Positions 9,347-16,819 of a DNA stretch of 64,000 nucleotides are shown piece after piece; the stretch's first letter is position 1, and each line of letters begins with the position of its first letter. The stretch spans positions 1-64,000 of the forward strand of contig JADLGL010000066.1 of the NCBI GenBank assembly GCA_020849325.1. Direction: 5' to 3'. The notes beneath the pieces were generated by a model that saw only the letters and a list, made by a program, of their open reading frames with translations, had not been told where the DNA came from and did not search any database. The position numbers and the translations under genes were made by a program. The stretch comes from Bauldia sp. GTDB taxonomy: Bacteria; Pseudomonadota; Alphaproteobacteria; Rhizobiales; Kaistiaceae.

Positions 9347-10514
9347 CCTTCTTGAGCCACAGGCTGGCGCCGGGGTTCTGGTTGAACCGCGGCAGGGTTT
9401 CGGGAAGGAGGTCCTGTCCGTGGAGCTGGAATAGACCGTTCATGAAGGTGACGCGGAACCTGTTGTTGTACATGAGGAAAGCGCGCACGGCGTATACCTC
9501 GTTCCACGAGTATTGGAGGTCGAAGATCCAGCGGTCGGGGTATTCGAACGGGTAGTGCATGTCGTGGAAGTGGACGATCACGCCCGGCTTGAGGGCGGGC
9601 AGGATCGAGAACAGTTCGTAGTGGACGTCGCTCCCCGTCTTGAGGACGTGGGTGGAGTCGATGAAGAGGACGTCGCCGACCGAGAGGCCGGCAAAGAGGT
9701 CGAGCGGCACCCCCTGCACGGGCTTCTCGATGATCGTCGTGATCCGCGCGTCCTCAGGGCGGAGGCGGCTCTTCAGCCGCTCGGCATAGGGCTCGATGCA
9801 GGTGATCGTCGTCGGCAGCCGGTGCTCATCGATGGTGTCGAGCATCACCGCGGTCGAGAAGCCCGAGCCGATCTCGACGATCCGCGCCGGCCGGTTCTCG
9901 ATGATCATCGCCCGGAGGACGACCGCGTCGCCGATCGGAAAGATCTCGTTGTGGGCGTAGTAGCGCCAGCGGCCGTCTTCCGTGTCGGGGAAAGGGGTCG
10001 AGCGGATGCTGCGGGCGTTCGCCTGCCACCAGCGCCGCATTTCCTTCACGTCGAGCGTGATGCCGGCGATGTCGGCCGGGTCGATCTTCCGGTTCGGTGC
10101 CCGGGCGCCGGTGAGTTCGCGCGGATCGACCACAGGCGAGTAGTAGTGACCGGGTGGGTGCGCGGGTGACAGGCCTTTGAAACGGTTGACGAATTCGGTG
10201 CTGGTGATGAAGCGCTGGATCAGCTCCTTCTCGCTCATCCCGGCGAGGAGGTTTCTTGCCCAGGCCTCGATCTCGTGCTCGCCGGCCTGCCGCCGCATGA
10301 TCTGGCGGTAGAGAAGCTCGACGAACGCCTTCGCGGACTGCTCCGCCGTGGGCGGGGCTGCCGTCGGTTGCGGTCCGGATGCCGCGGCCACGGCCACCGG
10401 AGCGGGGGCTGGGGCCGGAGCTGGAGGCGGCTTGTCCGACGGAGGTTTCTCGGCGGCGCGCGGGGCGCCCGTTCTTGCGACGGGCGTCAGCACGGCGGAT
10501 CCGGAACGAGCCAT
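9339..10514 (-). CDS. Class I SAM-dependent methyltransferase with DUF4214-like domain (paralogue)
   Basis: 391 residues. A Pro/Ala-rich linker (about 20-55) precedes a DUF4214-like domain (61-112, AKAFVELLYRQIMRR...STEFVNRF), the bridge PAHPPGHYYSPVVDPREL and a methyltransferase domain with VEIGSGFST as motif I. The C-terminal half follows the 7340-8374 protein closely (DVLFIDSTHVLKTGSDVHYE). Presumed sugar O-methyltransferase. The ATG overlaps the stop of the upstream gene by one base (ATGA arrangement), and the sulfotransferase frame begins within its last codons, so expression is probably coupled. The extra linker and N-terminal extension are the main differences from its paralogue. Confidence 0.75.
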   Translation of the reverse strand: MARSGSAVLTPVARTGAPRAAEKPPSDKPPPAPAPAPAPVAVAAASGPQPTAAPPTAEQSAKAFVELLYRQIMRRQAGEHEIEAWARNLLAGMSEKELIQRFITSTEFVNRFKGLSPAHPPGHYYSPVVDPRELTGARAPNRKIDPADIAGITLDVKEMRRWWQANARSIRSTPFPDTEDGRWRYYAHNEIFPIGDAVVLRAMIIENRPARIVEIGSGFSTAVMLDTIDEHRLPTTITCIEPYAERLKSRLRPEDARITTIIEKPVQGVPLDLFAGLSVGDVLFIDSTHVLKTGSDVHYELFSILPALKPGVIVHFHDMHYPFEYPDRWIFDLQYSWNEVYAVRAFLMYNNRFRVTFMNGLFQLHGQDLLPETLPRFNQNPGASLWLKKVA

Positions 10515-11086
10515 CAGGGTGCCCTCCGCCAGGTGCCGTTGCGGGTCTCGTCGCCGGCCGCCGATTTCGCGCCGGCGATCACTTCGGCCTCGGTCGCCTG
10601 GCTTCCGAGGCCGGTCCTGCTGGCGACCGTGCGCGCGGGCCGCTTCGCCTCGTGGCGTTCGCCCGCGGCCCCTTCCGTCACTTCCACGAGCGCGAAGTTC
10701 GCGTGCGGGAGGCGACCCTCGGCATAGCCGACGAGGTCGAAATGCGCCTGCGCCGAGGGGAAGACGCGCTCGCGGACCGCGATGCCGACATCGGCATATT
10801 CGCTGAGATACCAGTCCTCCTGCACCTCGATGCGCATCGGCATCCGGTGCTCGAAGAAGCCGTATTTCCGGTAGTGCTCGGCCGCGTCGGCGACGCTGCC
10901 CGTTTCGATCGCCTTGGCGACGTCGGGATAGCGGCCGAGATACCACGCCTGGTCGACATAGACCTGGCCCAGCCGCGTGCTGAGGAGGTCCGACAGGAAG
11001 TGCTTGTTGACGGCCCAGTAGTCGTTCCGCGTCGACGGCACGACGACCTTGCTGTTCACGAGAGAAGCGAAAGTTCCGATAGCCAT
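10514..11086 (-). CDS. Stand-alone protein of WYL-YPDVA-type repeats
   Basis: 190 residues, no catalytic domain recognised. Two related units are visible: residues 45-83 (DQAWYLGRYPDVAKAI...HYRKYGFFEHRMP) and 88-127 (QEDWYLSEYADVGIAV...HFDLVGYAEGRLP). This D-WYL-YPDV-A-HY-G-EGR-P pattern is familiar as an accessory repeat attached to polysaccharide glycosyltransferases; the RgpF-type protein at 14441-16819 carries comparable units. The rest is a 40-residue N-terminal segment and a polar C-terminal tail. No signal peptide is evident. It is tightly packed between the GT4 gene (5-base gap) and a methyltransferase gene (overlap). A scaffold or acceptor-recognition role is a guess. Confidence 0.65.
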   Translation of the reverse strand: MAIGTFASLVNSKVVVPSTRNDYWAVNKHFLSDLLSTRLGQVYVDQAWYLGRYPDVAKAIETGSVADAAEHYRKYGFFEHRMPMRIEVQEDWYLSEYADVGIAVRERVFPSAQAHFDLVGYAEGRLPHANFALVEVTEGAAGERHEAKRPARTVASRTGLGSQATEAEVIAGAKSAAGDETRNGTWRRAP

Positions 11087-11091
11087 GAGTT

Positions 11092-12462
11092 TCAGCCCCC
11101 GAGAGTTCCAGTTGATTGTGTGGCCGGCTCTTCCGCGGCTCCCACCCCGCGGTAGACGCGCAGCATCGCGTTCGTCATCTCCTCCCGAGTGGCCGGCTTC
11201 CGGATACCGGCCTCGAGCTTCGCCCAGAGGCCCTCCTCGGTGACCGCCCGCCGCATCGTTTCGGCGAGCGCCCGCGCGTCCCCCACGGCGAACAGGAGCC
11301 CGTCCCGGTCGTGGCCGATGCGTTCGGCCATGCCGCCGACGTCGGACGCGATCACCGGTTTCCCGAAATTCCAGGCCTCGGAGATCACGAGGCCGAAGAT
11401 TTCCCACCAGAGCGACGGGACGATGCACCAGTCGACGCGGCGCATCCGGCGCGGCAGCTCGTCGTGCGAATAGGCGCCGTTGAAGACGATGTTCCGTTCC
11501 GCCGCCGGCAGCGCTTCCTCGGCGGCGCGGAAGGCCTCGAACGCAGCGCGGAACTCGGGCGTCGCGTAGGCGAGGTTGTCGCCATTGATCTCGACGACGA
11601 AGTCGGTGACGCCGGACATCCGGAGGTGCGTGACCGCCTGGAAGATCACCTGGACGCCCTTGTTGTCCACCAGCTGGCCGAAGAAGCCGAAGCGTTTCCG
11701 CGGGCCGGACGGCTGGACGGAGGGCTCCGCATCGGGCGCCGGCAGCTGCTGGCCGTTGGTGACGTGCTCGATCTTCTCCCGCGGGATGCCCCAGCGGGCG
11801 TAGAAGTCGATCATGAACGCGCTCGGCACCGTGAAGCGGTCCACCTTGCCGAGATGCGCCTTCAGCCAGTTCTCCCGCATGAAGAACGATTCCGGCGAAT
11901 GGTTGGGGAAGCACTGGTGGCAGCGCACCGCTGACGCGGTGGTGCAGAGCGAGCGGTCGAACGTCCGCACCATCTGGCCGTTCGCGTTGCAGATGCTCAG
12001 GAACTCGTGGAACGTGAAGACGATCTTCGCCTCCGGCAGCACGCGCCGCGTCGCCGACAGAAGGTCGATCCCGAGCGTCAGGAAGTGGTGGAAGTGGACG
12101 ACGTCGGGCCGCGTCTCGGCGAGGAACTGGCAGAAACGCTCGACGAGCTCGACATTGCCCGAGCGATGCCACCAGTGATCGTATTCGCGCGACAGGAACA
12201 GATATTCGCCCGGCCGCTGGTCGAAGCCGGTGATGCGCGCGCCGCTCTTGAAAAGGCTCGGCCAGCGCTGATCGGCCGAGGCGAGGAGGGTCGCGTCGAC
12301 GCCGTCGGTCGCGGCAAGGCCCTGGTAGAGCTCATAAGCGACCTGCTGGGCGCCGCCGCGGATCAGCTCGGGATGATAGAGGCTGACGACGAGGACTTTC
12401 AGGCGCGGGCTGCCGCGGCCGGGCTCGCCGGCGGCGGGCGAATCCGTGGCGATCGCCTTCAT
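11092..12462 (-). CDS. Glycosyltransferase family 4 protein
   Basis: 456 residues, GT-B fold. N-terminal KVLVVSLYHPELIRGGAQQVAYELYQGL is the typical GT4 opening; HFHHFLTLG and FTFHEFLSICNANGQM form the acceptor half, and GFFGQLVDNKGVQVIF with SLWWEIFGLVISEAWNFGKPVIASDVGGMAE forms the nucleotide-sugar half, where E-x7-E is the conserved glutamate pair. A cysteine-rich segment (CTTASAVRCHQCFPNH) as in several bacterial GT4 proteins suggests a structural metal site. The ATG at 12462 overlaps the stop of the upstream GT2 gene by 4 bases. The sugar specificity cannot be read; rhamnose or a hexose is likely from the operon context. Confidence 0.85.
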   Translation of the reverse strand: MKAIATDSPAAGEPGRGSPRLKVLVVSLYHPELIRGGAQQVAYELYQGLAATDGVDATLLASADQRWPSLFKSGARITGFDQRPGEYLFLSREYDHWWHRSGNVELVERFCQFLAETRPDVVHFHHFLTLGIDLLSATRRVLPEAKIVFTFHEFLSICNANGQMVRTFDRSLCTTASAVRCHQCFPNHSPESFFMRENWLKAHLGKVDRFTVPSAFMIDFYARWGIPREKIEHVTNGQQLPAPDAEPSVQPSGPRKRFGFFGQLVDNKGVQVIFQAVTHLRMSGVTDFVVEINGDNLAYATPEFRAAFEAFRAAEEALPAAERNIVFNGAYSHDELPRRMRRVDWCIVPSLWWEIFGLVISEAWNFGKPVIASDVGGMAERIGHDRDGLLFAVGDARALAETMRRAVTEEGLWAKLEAGIRKPATREEMTNAMLRVYRGVGAAEEPATQSTGTLGG

Positions 12463-14444
12463 GCCGCTGCCGCCTTCCGCGCCGCGAAGGCGGGGTTCCG
12501 CGGTTCGGCTCCGAGAAGGCCGTGCTCCCCGGCGTATTCGAGCCACTTCCGGGTGAAGAGCCAGCGGTTCACGAGACTGCCGCCTTCGTGGACCGGAAGC
12601 CGCGTCGAGCCGCGGCCCTCGAGGTGCCAGAAGGGGACGTTGCGGAGGAACACCGGCTCGCCCTCGGCAAAGCTCCGGAGGCAGAGGTCGGCATCCTCGT
12701 AGTGGCCGAAGACGAAATCGGGCGAGAAGCCGGCGAGGCGCTCGTACCAGGGCCGGCGGACCACCATCAGCGCCCCGGTAACCGCGGGAACGGGCCGCGT
12801 GACCATCTGCTTTGCCGCCTCGGCCGGCGTGCCCTTGTCGTAGTGCTCGACGCGGAGGAGGCGGCGCTCGCTGATGACGTTGCCCGAGAACGAGATGCCG
12901 GTATCGGTCTCGAAATACATGCCGCCATGCATCAGCGAGCCGTCGTCGTAGTGGAGCGGCGTGCCGAAGAACGTGCCCCCGGCGCCGCTCGAAGCGCCGT
13001 CGAGGAGGGCCTCTGCCCACCCGGCCGAGCGCGGGAACACGTCGGGGTTCATGATGCAGACGACGCGGCTCCGGCAGTAGTCGACCGCGACGTTGTTGGC
13101 GGCGCCGAAGCCGGCATTGCCGGAAAGGATCACGAGCGTGATCGGGACATCGTAGAGGAGCGTCGCGATCCGCGCTTCCTTGACGAGCGTCTCGGCGAGC
13201 TCCGGGCTGTTGCTGACATAGACGAACTCGACGCCCCCCATCTTCGTCGCCGAATAGGCGGCGGCCTGGAGCATCAGGAACTCGGCGCGGCCGTAGAGGC
13301 AGACGACGACCGACATCCGGAAATCGGTCCGGTGGCCGAAGCGGATGACGTGCGGGCCGGCGGTCGCGCGGTTCACGACGGCGCGGTTGAGCGCGACGAT
13401 GCCGTCGCCGATGCCGCCGTCGAGGAGGTTCGAGGCCTCGACCTGGACCGAGCCGACGTGCTCGTCCGCCACGATCTGGCCGAGCACGACGTTGCGGAGC
13501 TCCGCCTGCTCCACCTGGCGGAGGTGGGGCAGCTTCAGGGACTGGAGGCTCCCGTCGGCAAAGACGAACTCGATCGTGCAGCCGGCCTGGGCGGAGACGG
13601 CGAGGCCCTTCGCGCTGAAGTGGAGCCCCCAGAAGCCGAAGCGCGTGGCGGCGGTGACGCCGAGCGCCTGCTCGACGTCGCGGCGGCGGACGCGGGCGAG
13701 CTTCGGCGCGGCGAAGCTGACGTGCCAGGCGGGCGCAACGAGGCGGATGCCGGTCAGCTTCGCCTCGCGGTCGTCGATCCAGCCGACGACGAAGATGCCG
13801 CCGTCGGGCGAGACGGCCACGGCGTCGACGTTGAGCGCAACGGAGGTCGCGCGCGGCGCCTGCCAGTCCATCACGACGAGCCCGTCGTCGGCGAAGGCCG
13901 GCACGGCCGCAGGCTGCTCCGCCGTGAGCGCTTCGAGGGCGGCGAAATCCCTTGCCGACGACACGAGCTCGACGCTGCCGAGCCGCCGGCGCGCTTCGGT
14001 GACGCTGCAGGCGAGCAGGCCGGCGAGCGCCTCGAGCCGGACTTCGACGGGCGAGGCCGAACGGACGCGGGCGACGGCGGACGCGGCGCGGCCGTCCGCG
14101 AGTGCGATGACGACGCGGACCACCTCGTTCGGCGGCATGGCGAAGGCGAGATCGCCGGTGAAGGCAACGAGGCCGAGCCGCGACCCGGCCGGGGCGCGCA
14201 GCTCCGATTCGACGTCGGTCCGCTGCGTCCGCCGCAACTGGCCGCCGGAAAGGACGGCCTTCGACCCGCGCGCCTCGACGGTGACGCTGTCGATTGTGCT
14301 GCCGCGGTCGTCGATCCAGCCGCCGATGACGAGGTTCCGCCCCGCGGCGCCGACGAGGTCGATGCTGAGCCTGACCTTCTGGTCGCGCGGCCGGGCGCGT
14401 TCGACTTCCTCGAGGATCAGCAGGGCTTCGTCGTCGGCCGTCAT
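12459..14444 (-). CDS. Large glycosyltransferase family 2 protein with N-terminal beta-rich region
   Basis: 661 residues. About the first 300 residues are beta-rich with recurring VxGWIDDRxxxxxxVxV units (near 40 and 275), perhaps a carbohydrate-binding module. The GT2-like domain begins near residue 370 (DFRMSVVVCLYGRAEFLML) and carries NVAVDYCRSRVVCIMNPDVF, where NPD replaces the usual DxD, then the second aspartates in FGHYEDADLCLR. The ATG has a good AAGGAG site 7 bases upstream and overlaps the RgpF-type gene (ATGA). Rhamnosyltransferase activity is plausible because members of this class often transfer rhamnose, but that is inference. Confidence 0.8.
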   Translation of the reverse strand: MTADDEALLILEEVERARPRDQKVRLSIDLVGAAGRNLVIGGWIDDRGSTIDSVTVEARGSKAVLSGGQLRRTQRTDVESELRAPAGSRLGLVAFTGDLAFAMPPNEVVRVVIALADGRAASAVARVRSASPVEVRLEALAGLLACSVTEARRRLGSVELVSSARDFAALEALTAEQPAAVPAFADDGLVVMDWQAPRATSVALNVDAVAVSPDGGIFVVGWIDDREAKLTGIRLVAPAWHVSFAAPKLARVRRRDVEQALGVTAATRFGFWGLHFSAKGLAVSAQAGCTIEFVFADGSLQSLKLPHLRQVEQAELRNVVLGQIVADEHVGSVQVEASNLLDGGIGDGIVALNRAVVNRATAGPHVIRFGHRTDFRMSVVVCLYGRAEFLMLQAAAYSATKMGGVEFVYVSNSPELAETLVKEARIATLLYDVPITLVILSGNAGFGAANNVAVDYCRSRVVCIMNPDVFPRSAGWAEALLDGASSGAGGTFFGTPLHYDDGSLMHGGMYFETDTGISFSGNVISERRLLRVEHYDKGTPAEAAKQMVTRPVPAVTGALMVVRRPWYERLAGFSPDFVFGHYEDADLCLRSFAEGEPVFLRNVPFWHLEGRGSTRLPVHEGGSLVNRWLFTRKWLEYAGEHGLLGAEPRNPAFAARKAAAA

Positions 14445-16819
14445 GCGGGACTCCTTGCCGGCGCGGGGTCGCTCGCGGGGTTCGATGCCGCGGTGAGCGC
14501 GACGGCGAAGCCGGGCTCGTCGTGCGGCGAGAAGCCGTCGCGGAAGAGCGGGACGGTCACGGCGCCGCTGCGCGCCACCGCACAGGGCAGGCCGAGCGCA
14601 TCGGCGCCGGCGGGGAGGAGCCCCGCCTCCTGCCACCAGTTCGCGAGCAGCGTGTGCATCGACCTGGCGGCCGGCCGGAGGACGAAGAAGGAGGGGTCGA
14701 ACGGACGGGCGGAGGCGGTGCCTTCGCTCCGGTACCGGTCGAGGTGGCGGACGACGCCGGTGCGGGCATCGGGAAGGCGCGCGACGAGCCGGTCGGCGGC
14801 CTGGACGACGTCGTCCGACACCGGATCGAGGACGACCCCGAGATCGGCGTTTGCGGCCTCCATCCGCGCGAGGACCGGATCGAGGTCTGCGAGGATGACG
14901 ACCTCCGGCTCATGCCAGACGACGAAGTCGTAGCCGCCGAAATAGGTCGACAGATGCGTCCGGGCGAAGGCGAGGGGCGCGTCCGGCCGTCCATCGGGCG
15001 CCGGCCGGAGCGGCACCGGCCGGTAGCCGGCCGGCGCCATCGCGCCCGCCGGGACGAAGCAGAAATACTCGACGCCCTCCTGGCGGATGCCGGCCGGGCT
15101 CGCCGTGCCGGCGCGGTGCGTGCAGACCGCGACGCGGAATGCGGTCGGCGCGGGGCGCTGCGGCGGCACGGCGAAGGTCGTGAGCGGGCGGCCGGGATGG
15201 GCGGTCCGCACCATGTTGTGGGCGACATCGACGCCGACGCAGGCGATTTCGTAGCCGAGGAGCGGCGGCACGGCGCCGACGAGGCGCTCGATCGCGTGGG
15301 CGGTGGTGCCGTCGTGCTGGCCGAGCTCGACGTCGAAATCCGCCGGCCGGAGTTTCAGGTCGAACAGTGGCCGCAGCGCCGCCGGCCGGGCCCAGAAGAA
15401 CGAGCCGGCGGGATAATCGGGGCAGCGCGACGGGTCGGCCGCGAGTGCCATCCGCTGAAGGAGCGCGCTCGCGCCGTCGCGGTTCTGGCCCCAGGAGGGC
15501 TGCGCCGCGACGCTGGCTGAATAGGGCGGGAATACGAGGCCGAGTTTCGGATCGGCGGCGAACATGTCGACGATTTCGGCGACGACGCCGGGGCTGCCGA
15601 GCGTCGCGTGGAGGAGGAAGCGGCCCCAGTCGCGGTGCTGGCGGAGGTGGCGGGAGCGTTTCGTGTGGGCGTGGCAGAAGAGGTCGGCGCGCAGCACCTC
15701 GTCGCGGAAGCCGACGAGCCACGGCATCACGTCCCGGCCGCGGTTCTCGATCCGCCGCGCAACGACCGTGACGTCCTCGCCGAGCCGCTCGGCGAAGAAT
15801 TCCTGCCAGATCTCCTCGGCCTCGCCGGTCGGGATCGAGAGGAGCAACGTGAAGCTCGCCGGTATGTTGCGGAGCGCCGCAAGGATCGTCTCGGCGTCGT
15901 CGACGTAGAAGAGGTGGACGTGGACGGCGATGCGTCCGACATCGGGCAGGGTTTTCGCCTGCCGGTCGAAGCGGGCGAGGCGCGTCACCGGGCCGTATTC
16001 CGGGCTGCCGAGGCGGAGCGTGCCAGGGAAAAGGTCCGTCACCCGCCGGCGGAGGCGGCCCGCCGGCCGGCCTTCTGCGCGGCCGTGGTGGAGGAAATGG
16101 AGGAACGCATTGGCGCCCGCCCGCGCCACGTCGGGGTTGTCCTCGAGGTAGCCGCGCGTGCTGAAGGAAGGGCCGGGGTCCTTGCCTTCATATGCGCCGA
16201 TGGCGGCGAAGTGCTCGATCGCGTCGAGCCCGGTCGCCGCGTGCTCGGGATAGGTCGACGCATACCAGTCCGCGTCGAAGAGGTCGGATGCGGCCATGAG
16301 GCGGAGGTCGTGGTCTTCCGCAGGCGGCGGGCGGACGATCGGCCGCCCCCGCGGAATGACGAAAGGCGGCGGCGCTTCGCCCGCGGCGGCTTCGGCACGG
16401 CGGCGGAGGTGCTCCAGAACGTCGGGACGGCGGCGGGGGTCGAGCCCGGCGCCGAGCATGGCGTCGACGAAATGGGCGAGGGGCGTCCGGTCCGCGAGCG
16501 CTTCGGCGCCGACGCTCCGGACGTAGTGCCCGGTTCCGAACCAGCGGTTCGGATCGAGGCCGTTCCTGCCGCCGATGCGGACGTAGTGGGCCAGCGCGGC
16601 CTCGCGGCCGAGGAGGCCGGCATTGGCGGCAGCGTACCAGTCGGCGTCGAAGAGGCCGGACCAGAGGATGAGCTCGAGATCCCGGTCGGGCGGCGGCTGC
16701 CCGTCGTCGCGGCGGCGATCGATCCGCGCTTCGGCGGTGGCGCGGAGTCGCGCGGCAAGGCCGGACCGGGCCCGCACCGGCCGGGCCGCCATGGGGTTCC
16801 CGTGGGGCAGGGCGGTCAT
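14441..16819 (-). CDS. RgpF-type rhamnan synthesis protein with accessory repeats
   Basis: 792 residues. The first ~260 residues hold repeat units of the FDADWYAAANAG and FDADWYASTYPEHAATGLDA type, related to those in the 10514-11086 protein. The middle (about 270-540) matches the RgpF domain: HVHLFYVDDAETILAAL, ENRGRDVMPWL and CHAHTKRS are typical. RgpF proteins act in rhamnose-rich cell wall and O-antigen glycans. The C-terminal 250 residues resemble a further GT-A-like region with ILADLDPVLARM. Both ends overlap neighbours by 4 bases. Together with the rfb genes this indicates a rhamnose-containing product. The role of the C-terminal region is unknown. Confidence 0.8.
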   Translation of the reverse strand: MTALPHGNPMAARPVRARSGLAARLRATAEARIDRRRDDGQPPPDRDLELILWSGLFDADWYAAANAGLLGREAALAHYVRIGGRNGLDPNRWFGTGHYVRSVGAEALADRTPLAHFVDAMLGAGLDPRRRPDVLEHLRRRAEAAAGEAPPPFVIPRGRPIVRPPPAEDHDLRLMAASDLFDADWYASTYPEHAATGLDAIEHFAAIGAYEGKDPGPSFSTRGYLEDNPDVARAGANAFLHFLHHGRAEGRPAGRLRRRVTDLFPGTLRLGSPEYGPVTRLARFDRQAKTLPDVGRIAVHVHLFYVDDAETILAALRNIPASFTLLLSIPTGEAEEIWQEFFAERLGEDVTVVARRIENRGRDVMPWLVGFRDEVLRADLFCHAHTKRSRHLRQHRDWGRFLLHATLGSPGVVAEIVDMFAADPKLGLVFPPYSASVAAQPSWGQNRDGASALLQRMALAADPSRCPDYPAGSFFWARPAALRPLFDLKLRPADFDVELGQHDGTTAHAIERLVGAVPPLLGYEIACVGVDVAHNMVRTAHPGRPLTTFAVPPQRPAPTAFRVAVCTHRAGTASPAGIRQEGVEYFCFVPAGAMAPAGYRPVPLRPAPDGRPDAPLAFARTHLSTYFGGYDFVVWHEPEVVILADLDPVLARMEAANADLGVVLDPVSDDVVQAADRLVARLPDARTGVVRHLDRYRSEGTASARPFDPSFFVLRPAARSMHTLLANWWQEAGLLPAGADALGLPCAVARSGAVTVPLFRDGFSPHDEPGFAVALTAASNPASDPAPARSPA

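Noticed and set aside
7466..9355. 629-codon plus-strand frame antisense to the methyltransferase and sulfotransferase genes
   Set aside because: No motif, and composition of an antisense shadow; the minus-strand genes have PAPS and SAM motifs.
12522..14933. 803-codon plus-strand frame antisense to the GT2 gene
   Set aside because: Asp/Ala/Arg-rich shadow without homology; the opposite strand has coupled glycosyltransferase genes.
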